Both the position numbers and the translations under genes were made by a program. Source: Sphingobium chungbukense (GTDB lineage Bacteria; Pseudomonadota; Alphaproteobacteria; Sphingomonadales; Sphingomonadaceae). Taken from it: a stretch of DNA of 64,000 bases. The DNA is taken from contig NZ_LBIC01000001.1 of NCBI RefSeq assembly GCF_001005725.1, positions 310,001 through 374,000 of the forward strand, given 5' to 3'. The notes beneath the pieces are model-generated. The model was not told the origin of the DNA. It saw only the letters and a list, made by a program, of their open reading frames with translations, and ran no database searches. Below are positions 1 through 9,160 of this stretch, in pieces (the first letter of the stretch is position 1; every line of letters begins with the position of its first letter).

Positions 1-220
1 TGACGGCGTTCGCGCTATCGGCGGGCGGGGTGGCGGTCGGCGGCGTGACGGGCAAGGTCGGCCGGGGCGTCGCGGGAACGGGGCTGATCACCGTCTCTCC
101 GCCACCGCGCGGCGGGCGGACGGGAGCCGGACCGCCCGCGCCCGGCGGAATCACGCCGCCCGCACAAGCCGACAGCAGCAGCGCCGCGGCCAACGCGCCG
201 CCCGACCGGCGCAAGCTCAT
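1..220 (-). CDS. Lipoprotein 5' end, probably lytic transglycosylase MltA (partial)
   Basis: Only the first 73 codons are present; the gene runs off the left edge. The start ATG at 220 overlaps the stop of the upstream Tim44-like gene in an ATGA junction, which implies translational coupling. The N-terminus is a basic stretch, an Ala/Leu-rich core and a lipobox LSAC, followed by a Pro/Gly/Ala-rich linker, so an outer-membrane or periplasmic lipoprotein is expected. The catalytic domain is outside the window. MltA is inferred only from gene order (secB, Tim44-like protein, then mltA is common in sphingomonads). The lipoprotein call is firm; the enzyme identity is not. Confidence 0.5.
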   Translation of the reverse strand, partial: MSLRRSGGALAAALLLSACAGGVIPPGAGGPAPVRPPRGGGETVISPVPATPRPTLPVTPPTATPPADSANAV

Positions 221-873
221 GCGGCCTCGTCGGTCTCGCTGAGCTTCCAGTTGGGGTCGGTGCTGCGCAGGTCGCGCGTGAAGGTCCAGATGTCGTTGGT
301 GCCGATCGCATCCGTCAGCGACCCGGCGACGACATGGCCGTCCTTGTCCCGCGTGACTGCCGCGATATCCGCTTCGAAGCGCAACGAGACCTCGGCCAGG
401 CGACCCGTGACGCTGGCATCGATGATCTGCGCCTTTTCAATGCGGACCAGACGGTTGTCCAGCACATGGCCTTCCGCCTCGCGAGCCGCGATCGCCTCCT
501 CGAAGGAGGCGAGAACATCGGCGTCGCAGAGCCATTCCAATTCCTGCCGGTCGCCGCGCCAGAAGGCTTCGAGCACCATTTTATAGGCGGCCTTGGCCCC
601 GTCCACGAATTGCGGCACGTCAAAGCCGCGGTCCGCCGCGATCAACGCGCGAACGCCCGCCTCGCCGCCGGGTGCGATGAGGCCATCGGCCAGACGCACC
701 GAATCGCCCGCCATTTCGGGCACGGGCCGGGGTTGCACGATCGTCACCTTGGCGCGTTCCTCGGCCGGGCGAAGCGCCGGCTCCTGCTCATGCCCCGTGC
801 GCTTGCCCAGCACGGAATAGAGCCGCAGCGCCAGAAAACCGGCAATCATGGCGAGGATGACAATTACGTACAC
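217..873 (-). CDS. Tim44/TimA-family membrane-anchored protein
   Basis: This 218-residue protein has one N-terminal membrane segment (about residues 2-20, MYVIVILAMIAGFLALRLYS). A charged linker follows, then a C-terminal Tim44-like domain (about 85-215) containing FVDGAKAAYKMVLEAFWRGD and ending in a conserved IWTF/W pattern. Bacterial members are inner-membrane proteins related to the mitochondrial import-motor subunit Tim44; their bacterial role is poorly defined. The start appears to be GTG at 873. It is divergent from secB and overlaps the following lipoprotein gene by four bases, so the two form an operon. Confidence 0.8.
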   Translation of the reverse strand: MYVIVILAMIAGFLALRLYSVLGKRTGHEQEPALRPAEERAKVTIVQPRPVPEMAGDSVRLADGLIAPGGEAGVRALIAADRGFDVPQFVDGAKAAYKMVLEAFWRGDRQELEWLCDADVLASFEEAIAAREAEGHVLDNRLVRIEKAQIIDASVTGRLAEVSLRFEADIAAVTRDKDGHVVAGSLTDAIGTNDIWTFTRDLRSTDPNWKLSETDEAA

Positions 874-1064
874 GGCAGTCAGGCACCTTTGGTCTGAATC
901 TGGAAAAAACGAACGCAGTCAACATAGGCATGTTTCCCCGCATATTCAAATGGCGGCTTTGCGCGAGGTGCATTGCCCTGCCCATCCGCCCCTGCTAAGC
1001 GCGCGGGTCGAACATCATGCGGGCATTCCGCCTGCCAGCCAAACCATAAACCCAGGGAAATCAG

Positions 1065-1568
1065 ATGGCCGAGGAAGCCGATACCATCCAGAGCAGCATC
1101 ACCGGCAACGGCGCCGACACCGGCCCGCAGATCGCGCTGATCAGCCAATATGTGAAGGACCTGTCGTTCGAGAACCCGAACGCGCCCGCCGTCTATCAGT
1201 GGCAGGACCAGCCGCAGATCGACGTGCAGTTCAACATCGGCGCCGACAAGGTGGGCGAGGAAGTGGTCGAGGTCTCGCTGAAGATCGAGGTCAAGGCGAC
1301 CGCGCCGCAGGGCACCGCCTTTGCCGTCGAACTGGTCTATGCGGCGATCTTCGGCATGCGCAACGTGCCTGAGGACCAGATGCAGCCCTTCATGCTGGCC
1401 GAAGCGCCGCGCCTGCTGTTCCCCTTCGCCCGCCGCGTGCTGGCCGACGCGATCCGCGACGGCGGCTTCCCGCCGCTGCTGCTCGATCCGATCGATTTCG
1501 GCGGCCTCTATGTCCAGCAGGCCGAAGCCATGGCGCAGACCGCAGGCGAACCGGCCGGTCACGCCTGA
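1065..1568 (+). CDS. secB: Protein-export chaperone SecB
   Basis: The 167-residue product matches SecB in length and in its conserved core: ISQYVKDLSFENPNAP near residue 26, then the IDVQFNI and VSLKIEVKAT strands, and a C-terminal FPPLLLDPIDFGGLY. SecB is a cytosolic tetramer that keeps precursors unfolded and delivers them to SecA. The ATG at 1065 gives the expected N-terminus. It lies divergent from the Tim44-like gene, a pairing typical of alphaproteobacteria. Confidence 0.96.
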   Translation: MAEEADTIQSSITGNGADTGPQIALISQYVKDLSFENPNAPAVYQWQDQPQIDVQFNIGADKVGEEVVEVSLKIEVKATAPQGTAFAVELVYAAIFGMRNVPEDQMQPFMLAEAPRLLFPFARRVLADAIRDGGFPPLLLDPIDFGGLYVQQAEAMAQTAGEPAGHA

Positions 1569-1592
1569 ACCGATCGGGGACCATAGAATCCT

Positions 1593-3197
1593 ATGAAACT
1601 GGTGCGGGCGCTTGGCTCGGTCGGCGGGCTGACGCTCGCCAGCCGGGTGCTTGCGCTGGTCCGGGATTCGCTGGCGGCGCGCTATGTCGGCGCGGGTTTC
1701 GCGTCTGACGCCTTCAACGGCGTCGCCTTCCGCCTGCCCAACATGTTCCGCGCCCTCTTTGCCGAGGGCGCCTTTTCCGCCGCCTTCATCCCCATGTTCA
1801 ACCGCAAGGCGGCGGGACCGGGCGGGATCGCGGAAGGCTATCATTTCGCGGAGCGGGCGCTCGCCGTGCTGCTGCCGGTGCTGCTGGTCTTCACCGCCCT
1901 GCTGATCGCGGCGGCGTGGCCCATCACCTGGGCACTCTCCGGCGGGTTTTCGCGCCAGCATCCCAGCCCTGAGCAGTTCGCCTTCGCGGTCATGCTCTCG
2001 CGCATCACCCTGCCCTATCTGGCGTTGATCAGCCTCGCCTCGCTGCTGGGCGGGATATTGAACTCGCTCGACAGATTCTGGGTGAACGCGGCCGCGCCGA
2101 TCCTGCTCAATGTCGCCATGATCGCAGGGCTTTGGCTGTTCCATGGCGCCGACGAATATGAAACCGCGCGGGTGCAGGCGATCTCCGTCACCGTGGGCGG
2201 GGCACTGCAACTGCTCTGGCTGATCTGGGCCTGCCGCCGGGCCGGCGTCTCGATGAAGCTCAAGCGGCCGCGCTTCGACGCCGATGTGAAGGAACTTCTC
2301 CGCCTGATCGTGCCGGCAGCGGCAGGTGCGGGCGCGTCGCAGATCAACCTGCTGATCTCCACCGCCCTGTCCGGCTGGCTGCTGGCTTCGGGATCGATCA
2401 CCTATATCTATTATGCCGACCGGCTGAACCAGTTGCCGCTGGGACTGATAGGCATTGGCCTCGGCACCATCCTGCTGCCCACCATCTCGCGCCTGCTGTC
2501 GACCGGTCAGGAACAAGTGGCAATGGACACGCAGAACAGGGGCATCGAACTGGCACTGTTCCTGACCCTCCCCGCGACCGTGGCCTTCATCACCGTGGCG
2601 GAACCGATCGTGCGCGGCCTGTTCCAATATGGCCGCTTCACGGCGGAGGATGCGCAGCGCTGCGGCTGGGCCCTGTCGGCCTTTTCCATCGGCCTGCCCT
2701 CCTATGTCCTCGTAAAGGTGCTGACGCCGGGCTATTATGCCCGCGGCGATACCAGGACGCCGGTGCGCTATGCGATGCTGTCGATCGTCATCAACATCAT
2801 CGGCAATTTCCTGCTGATCCCGCTGCTCGGCCGCGCAGGCATGGGCCATGTCGGGCCGCCGCTGGCGACGGCCTTATCCTCCACCGTCAATGTTGCGATG
2901 CTGTATTCGACGCTGGTGAAGCGCGGGCATTTCGCTGCCGATGGGCAGTTGCGGCGTCGCCTGCCCAGGCTTGCGATCGCGGCGGTCGCGATGGGCGGCG
3001 CGCTCTACGCGGGCGAAGGGCTGCTCGATCCCTGGCTCAGCGGTGTGATGGTCCAGCGCTATGTGGCGCTGGCCGTGCTTGTCGGAGCGGGAATCGCGCT
3101 GTACGGGGTGGCCTGTTTCGTCACGGGCGCCTATCGGCTGTCCGACCTCAAGGCGTTGATGCGCCGCAAAAGTGCAACCAAGACAGAGAACGGATAG
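1593..3197 (+). CDS. murJ: Lipid II flippase MurJ (MviN)
   Basis: The 534-residue polytopic membrane protein has about 14 hydrophobic segments. Its N-terminus (LGSVGGLTLASRVLALVRD) and the FRALFAEGAFSAAFIPMF segment are hallmarks of MurJ/MviN in the MOP exporter superfamily. It moves the undecaprenyl-linked peptidoglycan precursor across the inner membrane. It starts 24 bp after secB and ends four bases before the trpS start, so secB-murJ-trpS may be cotranscribed. Confidence 0.96.
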   Translation: MKLVRALGSVGGLTLASRVLALVRDSLAARYVGAGFASDAFNGVAFRLPNMFRALFAEGAFSAAFIPMFNRKAAGPGGIAEGYHFAERALAVLLPVLLVFTALLIAAAWPITWALSGGFSRQHPSPEQFAFAVMLSRITLPYLALISLASLLGGILNSLDRFWVNAAAPILLNVAMIAGLWLFHGADEYETARVQAISVTVGGALQLLWLIWACRRAGVSMKLKRPRFDADVKELLRLIVPAAAGAGASQINLLISTALSGWLLASGSITYIYYADRLNQLPLGLIGIGLGTILLPTISRLLSTGQEQVAMDTQNRGIELALFLTLPATVAFITVAEPIVRGLFQYGRFTAEDAQRCGWALSAFSIGLPSYVLVKVLTPGYYARGDTRTPVRYAMLSIVINIIGNFLLIPLLGRAGMGHVGPPLATALSSTVNVAMLYSTLVKRGHFAADGQLRRRLPRLAIAAVAMGGALYAGEGLLDPWLSGVMVQRYVALAVLVGAGIALYGVACFVTGAYRLSDLKALMRRKSATKTENG

Positions 3198-3201
3198 AAG
3201 A

Positions 3202-4206
3202 ATGCGCGTCCTTTCCGGCATCCAGCCGACCGGCAATCTGCACCTGGGCAATTATCTGGGCGCGATCCGCAACTGGGTGCGGATGCAGGATGAGATGGAC
3301 AGTGAGAGCCAGTGCTTCTTCTTCCTGGCCGACATGCACTCGATCACCGTGCATGAGGGGCGCGAGCAGCGCATCCGCAACGTGCGCGACATGGCCGCCG
3401 CGCTCGTCGCTTCCGGGATCGACCCGGATCGCTCGGTTCTCTTCAACCAGGCGCGGGTGCCCGCCCATGCGGAACTCTGCTGGCTGCTGAACGGCACGGC
3501 GCGGATCGGCTGGCTCAACCGCATGACCCAGTTCAAGGACAAGGTGGGCAAGGACCGTGAGGGCGCCTCGATCGGTCTCTTCGTCTATCCGGTGCTCCAG
3601 GCCGCCGACATCCTCGTCTACAACGCCACCCACGTCCCGGTGGGGGAGGACCAGAAGCAGCATCTGGAACTGGCGCGCGACATCGCCGCCAAGTTCAACA
3701 CCGATTTCGGCGTGGAATTGTTCACCCTGCCCGATCCGATCATTCCCAAGGAATCCGCGCGTATCATGTCGTTGCGCGACGGCACCGCGAAAATGTCGAA
3801 GTCCGACCCCAGCGACATGAGCCGCATCAACCTGACCGACGATGACGATGCGATCATGCAGAAGGTGAAGAAAGCCAAGACCGATCCCGAACCGCTGCCC
3901 GAAACTGCGCAAGGGCTGGCCGGGCGGCCGGAAGCGAACAATCTGGTCGGCATCTATGCGACGCTGTCGGGCAGGACCGCCGACGCCGTCTGCGCCGATT
4001 TCGCGGGCAAGGGCTTTGGCGCGTTCAAGCCCGCGCTGGGCGAGCTTCTGGTCGAAACGCTCCGTCCGATCCGGTCGCGGTTCATGGAATTGCGTACCGA
4101 TGACGCGGCGCTGGACGCGATCCTCGAAAAGGGCGCGGCCAAGGCGGCGGCCGCCGCAGACCCCACGTTGCGCGCTGCCTATGACGCGATGGGACTGATG
4201 CGGTAA
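3202..4206 (+). CDS. trpS: Tryptophanyl-tRNA synthetase
   Basis: This 334-residue class I aminoacyl-tRNA synthetase shows the HIGH-like motif HLGN at residues 14-17 and KMSKS at 197-201. The length is normal for bacterial TrpS. An in-frame ATG at 3172 lies inside murJ, but the product then gains ten unconserved residues; ATG 3202 gives the standard MRVLSGIQPTG start, preceded by a weak purine stretch. It closely follows murJ. Confidence 0.97.
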   Translation: MRVLSGIQPTGNLHLGNYLGAIRNWVRMQDEMDSESQCFFFLADMHSITVHEGREQRIRNVRDMAAALVASGIDPDRSVLFNQARVPAHAELCWLLNGTARIGWLNRMTQFKDKVGKDREGASIGLFVYPVLQAADILVYNATHVPVGEDQKQHLELARDIAAKFNTDFGVELFTLPDPIIPKESARIMSLRDGTAKMSKSDPSDMSRINLTDDDDAIMQKVKKAKTDPEPLPETAQGLAGRPEANNLVGIYATLSGRTADAVCADFAGKGFGAFKPALGELLVETLRPIRSRFMELRTDDAALDAILEKGAAKAAAAADPTLRAAYDAMGLMR

Positions 4207-4415
4207 TGCCACAGGGGCTGCGAAAGCGCCCCTCCTTCCCGTTCGCCTTCCCCTCCGTGACGGAATAATCATGCCCGCGCCGTCGTAGGGATGGCAGGAC
4301 ATGGTTTGCGCCCGTTCGCCCGTTTCGCGCGTTCAAACGATGTTCAGTTGCGTTTTGCCATGGCAGGGCGCAAGATGTTTGGCAGGCGTAGTGCCTGATA
4401 CAGGACGCAGAAAAA

Positions 4416-5066
4416 ATGATCCGTTTCAACAAGATCGGTCTGATGGCGGCCCCCGCTCTGGCGCTGGTGGCACTGTCGGGCTGCGCTACTTCCTTCAAAG
4501 CGGATGTCGCCCGCTTTCAGCAGCTTCCCGCGCCCGCCGGGCAGAGCTTCGCCGTCGTTGCGGACGATCCGCGCCTTGCCGGCGGCCTTGAATTTTCGCA
4601 CTATGCCGATCTTGTCAGCCAGCGCCTGACCCAGACCGGCTATATCGCCGCCGGCGATCCGGCGCGCGCCGACCTGATCGTCCGCGTGGCCTATGGCGTC
4701 GACAATGGCCGCGAAAAGGTACGCTCGACCGGCATCGGCACACCCGATCCCTTCTTCTACGGCGGCTGGGGCTGGCGCGGACGCTGGGGCCGCCCCTGGG
4801 GCTATGGCTTCTATGACCCGTGGCTGTTCGGTCCCGGCGGCTATAACGACATCAGCAGCTACACGGTCTATACCAGCGATCTCAGCATGAAGATCGATCG
4901 CGCTGCCGACAATCGCCGCCTGTTCGAAGGCAAGGCGCAGGCGCAATCGCTGTCGAATAAGCTGACCTATCTGGTGCCCAATCTGATCGACGCGATGTTC
5001 ACCGGCTTTCCCGGCCAGAATGGGGAGAATGTGAAGATCACGCTGCCCCCCGAAAAAAAGGGTTGA
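4416..5066 (+). CDS. DUF4136 family lipoprotein
   Basis: This 216-residue protein has a lipoprotein signal (hydrophobic residues 8-20, lipobox ALSGC with Cys at about 23). A DUF4136-like domain follows, including VARFQQLP, FSHYADLVSQRLTQTGY and ADLIVRVAYGVD. A Gly/Trp-rich insert (GGWGWRGRWGRPWG) lies mid-protein. Proteins of this family are predicted outer-membrane or periplasmic lipoproteins of unknown function. It is monocistronic, with about 200 bp upstream and a strong terminator downstream. Confidence 0.8.
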   Translation: MIRFNKIGLMAAPALALVALSGCATSFKADVARFQQLPAPAGQSFAVVADDPRLAGGLEFSHYADLVSQRLTQTGYIAAGDPARADLIVRVAYGVDNGREKVRSTGIGTPDPFFYGGWGWRGRWGRPWGYGFYDPWLFGPGGYNDISSYTVYTSDLSMKIDRAADNRRLFEGKAQAQSLSNKLTYLVPNLIDAMFTGFPGQNGENVKITLPPEKKG

Positions 5067-5104
5067 GGCCATCATTCAAAGGGTGGCTCCCAGCCATGCC
5101 CTGT

Positions 5105-5135
5105 AGCCCGGCGGTCGATGATCGCCGGGCTTTTT
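5105..5135 (+). terminator. Intrinsic terminator after the DUF4136 lipoprotein gene
   Basis: A perfect 9-bp stem (AGCCCGGCG / CGCCGGGCT, 5105-5113 and 5123-5131) with a 9-nt loop is followed by a run of T. It lies 38 bp past the stop codon at 5066. Confidence 0.85.
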
Positions 5136-5220
5136 GCTGGATCGAAGGGAAGAGGGAAGAACGGGAATCATTTGGGCACCCCGTTCATCGCATGCGCAAC
5201 ACCGAGGGGTAGTTGGCCTT

Positions 5221-5823
5221 TCAGGGAAGGCGCCGCGCCGTCACAATCTTCACGGGCCGCTCCAGCATCTGCCCCTTCATCACGCCTTCGCCGGCGGTGG
5301 GCGATTTGGGCGCAGCAACAATCGCCTTCACCACATCCAGCCCCTCGACCACATGGGCGAAGACGGCGAAGCCTTGATTGTCGCCGCTGGCCTCCGGATG
5401 CGCGTCCATGCCCGGCATCTTGCCGAGCACGATGAAGAAATCGCCTGTCGCGCTGCCCGGCGCATAACGGGCCATGGAGAGCGCGCCATCATCATGGGTG
5501 AGGCCGGTCTCCGTCGTCGGCTCATGCTTGATCGGCGGCAGGACCCGTTTGGGATCGTTCTGCGCACCGCCCTGCACGAACCCATAGTCCGCCGTGCCGA
5601 CACCGCGATAGAAGAGCGTGCCGTCCAACCGTTTCTGATCGACATAGCGCAGGAAATTGGCGGCCGTGACGGGCGCCTTGGCGACATGCACGGCCACGAC
5701 GATTGGCCCGGCCTCCGTATCGAGAGCCACCCGGACATCTGCCGGCGGCGTTGCAGGCAACTGCGCGATCGCGGGCGCAAGACCCACGAACGCGACGAGA
5801 AAAAGGACAAGCTTCCCGATCAT
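5221..5823 (-). CDS. Secreted cyclophilin-type peptidyl-prolyl isomerase
   Basis: The 200-residue product has a signal peptide (MIGKLVLFLVAFVGLAPAIAQ). A cyclophilin domain follows, with VALDTEAGPIVVAVH, the NFLRYVD segment, and FAVFAHVVEGLDVVKAI near the C-terminus, the usual end of the fold. It would assist folding in the periplasm. The usual catalytic F-x-R-x-(V/I/M) signature is replaced by LFYRGVG, so activity may differ from classical PpiA. It lies 32 bp downstream of dnaA on the same strand. Confidence 0.87.
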   Translation of the reverse strand: MIGKLVLFLVAFVGLAPAIAQLPATPPADVRVALDTEAGPIVVAVHVAKAPVTAANFLRYVDQKRLDGTLFYRGVGTADYGFVQGGAQNDPKRVLPPIKHEPTTETGLTHDDGALSMARYAPGSATGDFFIVLGKMPGMDAHPEASGDNQGFAVFAHVVEGLDVVKAIVAAPKSPTAGEGVMKGQMLERPVKIVTARRLP

Positions 5824-5855
5824 GGCGCGAAGCCTAGTCCAAAGCCGCTTCCCTG

Positions 5856-7265
5856 TCAGCCTTCCAGCAGGCGCTGAAGCGCGCGGATATCGGCATCGAT
5901 GTCCGGATTGCTCTGCCGCAGCCCTTCGATGGTGCGGACCGCATGGATCACCGTGCTGTGATCGCGCCCGCCGAAGATGCGGCCGATTTCGGGCAGGGAC
6001 CGCGGCGTCATCTTCTTGGCGAGATACATGGCCACCTGGCGCGGGCGCGCCACGGCGCGGGCACGGCGCTTGGACCGCATTTCGGCCGCATCGATCTTGT
6101 AGTGCGCGGCGCAGACCTTCTGGATCTCGTCCACCGTGATCCGGCGGGCATTGGCCCGCACGGCGTCCGCCAGCATCGTCTGGGCAAATTCCAGATCGAT
6201 CGAGCGGCCGGTAAGCTGGCCATAAGCGATCAGCTTGTTGAAGGCGCCTTCCAGTTCGCGGACGTTCGAACGGATCGAACGGGCCAGGAAATCCACCACC
6301 GCGTCGGGCACCGGCGGATCGCCGGCGATGGCGCGCTTGGCCTCCAATATGGCGAGGCGCAGATCGAGACCGGCCGGGCGGATATCCGCGACCAACCCAC
6401 CCGCCAGGCGCGAAAGGATGCGCGCGTCGATGGCGTCCAGCATCTGCGGAGCGCGGTCGGCGGTCACGACGATGCGCGCGCCGGCATCGATCAGATCGTT
6501 GATGGTGTGCAGAAATTCCTCCTGCGTCGACCCCTTGCCGGCAATGAACTGGATATCGTCGATCAGCAGCAACCGCGCGGCGCGCAACCGCGCCTTGAAC
6601 ATCATGGTTTCGTTCGCGCGCATCGCGTTCACGAATTCCATCATGAAACGCTCGGCCGACATGTAGAGGACCGGCGCCAAAGGCGAATGCACGGAAAAGG
6701 CCTGGGCAATGGCGTGCAGCAGGTGCGTCTTGCCCTGCCCCGTGCCGCCATGGATGAAGAGCGGACTGAAGCGCGGCGAGGCCTCGCCAGCCATCGCCTG
6801 GGCCGCCGAAAAGGCGAGATGATTGGTTTCGCCCGTCACGAACTCGTCGAAGCTGTGGCGCGGCTGGAAATTGGAGCTGGGCTGCGGCGCGGCGATCGTC
6901 TCTTCCACGTCGGCAGCGGGCGCCGCCGACATTTCCAGGACGCGGGGGCCGACGGCATTGGGTGCCCGTCGAAGCCGCACCTCACGCACCCCCGCACCGG
7001 CGCAGCGCCACGCCATGCGCAGCCGGTCCCCGAACTGCCCCGATACGAAATTGGCCGTGAAGTCGGATGCGAACAGCAGATCGAGGGTCTGTGATTCGGG
7101 GCAATAGTCGCCCAGCTGCGTGGCCTTCAGCCACTGATCGAACATGCGCGCGCCGATGTCCCGGCGCAAACCGGCGCGAATGGTCGCCCAGGCCGTCTCC
7201 AGGCGCGCATTCTGCTGCGTGTCGAGACCGCTGAAACTTCCAATCACTGCCGTAATATCCTTCAT
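5856..7265 (-). CDS. dnaA: Chromosomal replication initiator DnaA
   Basis: The 469-residue protein has the DnaA layout. The N-terminal domain I begins ARLETAWATIRAGLRRDIG. The AAA+ domain has Walker A GGTGQGKT at about 172-179 and Walker B LLLIDDIQF. The C-terminal DNA-binding domain has the DnaA signature SLPEIGRIFGGRDHSTV. The open frame extends 36 codons further upstream, but the extension is unlike DnaA; ATG 7265 (MKDITAVIGSF) is chosen. A candidate promoter lies 160-190 bp upstream. Next to rpsT and mutM, this is the usual alphaproteobacterial neighbourhood. Confidence 0.97.
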   Translation of the reverse strand: MKDITAVIGSFSGLDTQQNARLETAWATIRAGLRRDIGARMFDQWLKATQLGDYCPESQTLDLLFASDFTANFVSGQFGDRLRMAWRCAGAGVREVRLRRAPNAVGPRVLEMSAAPAADVEETIAAPQPSSNFQPRHSFDEFVTGETNHLAFSAAQAMAGEASPRFSPLFIHGGTGQGKTHLLHAIAQAFSVHSPLAPVLYMSAERFMMEFVNAMRANETMMFKARLRAARLLLIDDIQFIAGKGSTQEEFLHTINDLIDAGARIVVTADRAPQMLDAIDARILSRLAGGLVADIRPAGLDLRLAILEAKRAIAGDPPVPDAVVDFLARSIRSNVRELEGAFNKLIAYGQLTGRSIDLEFAQTMLADAVRANARRITVDEIQKVCAAHYKIDAAEMRSKRRARAVARPRQVAMYLAKKMTPRSLPEIGRIFGGRDHSTVIHAVRTIEGLRQSNPDIDADIRALQRLLEG

Positions 7266-7650
7266 AAACAGTCGACCCCCATCAACTGCGCCCCCGATAG
7301 GCAGGGAGCGAATTTCAAAGACGCAGAACAGCATTCGGAAAAGCCCCTGGGCCTTCCAAGCTTCATGCATCAACTAACCTTATGATGACCGCCGGAAATT
7401 CGATTCGAATAGCGGTCAGAAACTGAAAATAGACAGGCCTGCTTCGCCGGATCAAGGGCATGGCCGGTCAAAAATGTGAAATAAAGCCGTTGACTCGACA
7501 AATCGGCGGAAAACGAAGCTTTGAAAAAATATCGTTATTTTTCAGATATTTGATTGGGCACATTTCCGGGAAAATTCCTCGAATCGGGCGAGAATCGCCG
7601 GGAATCCTCAGGTCGTCGAAAATGACTGTTCGGTGAATGAAACATGAAAA
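7266..7650. other. AT-rich dnaA-rpsT intergenic region
   Basis: This stretch of nearly 400 bp holds no convincing gene. It is clearly more AT-rich than its surroundings, especially 7510-7570. I looked for DnaA boxes (TTATCCACA or close variants) and saw none, so I do not call an origin here. It should contain the dnaA promoter and leader and the 3' end signals of rpsT. Confidence 0.6.
7426..7455 (-). promoter_or_regulatory. Candidate sigma-70 promoter for dnaA
   Basis: Read on the minus strand, TTGATC (7455-7450) and TATTTT (7431-7426) are separated by 18 bp. The pair lies about 160 bp upstream of the chosen dnaA start. It is a consensus-level guess only; no transcript data support it. Confidence 0.3.
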
Positions 7651-7676
7651 GCCCGCCCCGCGAAGGCGGGGCGGGC
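7651..7676 (-). terminator. Intrinsic terminator of rpsT
   Basis: A perfect 11-bp GC-rich stem (7651-7661 with 7666-7676) closes a GAAG/CTTC tetraloop. On the minus strand it is followed by TTTTC. It lies about 33 bp past the rpsT stop codon. Confidence 0.88.
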
Positions 7677-7708
7677 ATATTCGAGCTGACGACGATAGTG
7701 GCTAGAGC

Positions 7709-7972
7709 TTAGCCGAGCGCGGCAACGCGCTTCGTCAAGCGGCCGAATTTGCGGGCCGCCGTGTTCTTGTGCAGCACGCCGCGGGCGACGCCGCGCGCGA
7801 GTTCCGGCTGCACCGCCTGAAGCGCCGTGGTCGCAACGGCCTTGTCGCCAGCGGCGAGAGCGGTTTCGACCTTCTTCACCAGGGTACGGATCCGGCTGAT
7901 GCGGGCGCCGTTGATCTCGGCACGGCGGGCGTTGCGACGGATGCGCTTCTTGGCTTGCGGCGTATTGGCCAT
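7709..7972 (-). CDS. rpsT: 30S ribosomal protein S20
   Basis: The 87-residue, Lys/Arg/Ala-rich protein begins [20 protein letters not shown] and ends [18 protein letters not shown], the S20 pattern that binds 16S rRNA. Length and charge are typical. It lies between dnaA and mutM, all on the minus strand, with its own terminator. Confidence 0.97.
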   Translation of the reverse strand: MANTPQAKKRIRRNARRAEINGARISRIRTLVKKVETALAAGDKAVATTALQAVQPELARGVARGVLHKNTAARKFGRLTKRVAALG

Positions 7973-8109
7973 TTACTGTCCTCGGTTCTCGTCAAATCTC
8001 GTGAAAAGGGCCCGTCGGAATCGCCAACCGGCCCTCGTGAAGGAGCGCCCCTTACCGGGGAACGCCCATGCCGTCAACAAAAGCTGGGCATCAACCGCCG
8101 ACCGGCCTG

Positions 8110-8922
8110 CTATTTCTGGCATTTCGGGCAGAAAAAGGTCGATCTGCCGCTGTCCACGCGGCGGCGGATCGGCGTGCCGCAATGGCATGGCTCCCCCTCC
8201 CGCCCATAGACTCGCCATTGCTTGGAGAAATAGCCGAGCTCGCCATCGGGGCGGGCATAGTCGCGCAGCGTGGACCCCCCGGCGGCGATCGCAGCGGTCA
8301 GTACCTCGCGAATCGCCTCCACCAGAAGGACGAGCCGGGGACGGCTGATCCGGCCCGCCTCCCGGGTGGGGGCAATGCCCGCCATGTTGAGCGCTTCGCA
8401 GACATAGATATTGCCAAGGCCCGCGACGATGCGCTGGTCGAGCAGCGCGGCCTTGATCGATGTCGCCTTGCCCTTGAGCGCGGCGGCCAGGCTGGCCGCG
8501 GTGAAGTCCGGGCCGAGGGGTTCAGGACCCATGCGGGTGAAGGGGTTGTGGCTTTCCCACGCCTCGCTGCGCACGAGGTCCAGCGAACCGAAGCGGCGGG
8601 GATCGTTCAACGACAGAAGCCGCCCCGCGCCGGTCTCGATCAGCAGATGGTCGTGCGCGCCGATTTCCGCCGGATCGATTCGCCAGCGGCCCGACATGCC
8701 CAGATGAAAGATCAGCGTGTCGCCCCGGTCGGTGTCGATCAGCCCATATTTGGCACGACGGGACAGGGCGGTGACGGTCGCGCCGGTCAGCCGCTGGCGC
8801 AGGTCGACGGGGATCGGGAAGCGCAGGTCGGCCCGGCGCGGCTCGACGCGGGTGAGGACGGCGCCCTCCAGGACCGAACGGAGGCCAGCGACGGTGGTTT
8901 CGACTTCGGGAAGTTCGGGCAT
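8110..8922 (-). CDS. mutM: Formamidopyrimidine-DNA glycosylase MutM
   Basis: The 270-residue product begins MPELPEVETTVAG, giving the catalytic N-terminal Pro and Glu3 after Met removal. It ends in a zinc finger with Cys pairs CHCGTPI and CPKC. It excises oxidised purines such as 8-oxoguanine in base excision repair. The frame is open to 9006, but the start must be ATG 8922 because the active-site proline has to follow the initiator Met directly. It is divergent from ubiE. Confidence 0.97.
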   Translation of the reverse strand: MPELPEVETTVAGLRSVLEGAVLTRVEPRRADLRFPIPVDLRQRLTGATVTALSRRAKYGLIDTDRGDTLIFHLGMSGRWRIDPAEIGAHDHLLIETGAGRLLSLNDPRRFGSLDLVRSEAWESHNPFTRMGPEPLGPDFTAASLAAALKGKATSIKAALLDQRIVAGLGNIYVCEALNMAGIAPTREAGRISRPRLVLLVEAIREVLTAAIAAGGSTLRDYARPDGELGYFSKQWRVYGREGEPCHCGTPIRRRVDSGRSTFFCPKCQK

Positions 8923-9160
8923 CGGTTCCAGGCGAGTTACAGGTGGCGGTTTCGAGTGACGGTGGCGGCACGACGGAAGGGTGGATGCGCAAGGGTTCGG
9001 GCACACCTTCCCCTATCGTGGTTTAGCGGCTCTGGGGCTGTGCAGGACAGGGGAATTTTTCAAGGGGCGTGGGTGACGATCCTCCCGGCGCCGGCCTGGG
9101 ACATTTTAGCTGATCTGGGGTGTTTCCTCCGCGCCCGAAAATGCTCTAGGAGGCTCGGCC

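Noticed and set aside
879..2849. A 656-residue open frame on the minus strand across secB and murJ.
   Set aside because: It is antisense to two certain genes, is full of His/Arg/Gln without any domain, and has no ribosome binding site. Such long shadows are usual in high-GC DNA.
7266..7650. A replication origin beside dnaA.
   Set aside because: AT-rich, but no DnaA boxes were seen, and in many alphaproteobacteria the origin lies elsewhere.
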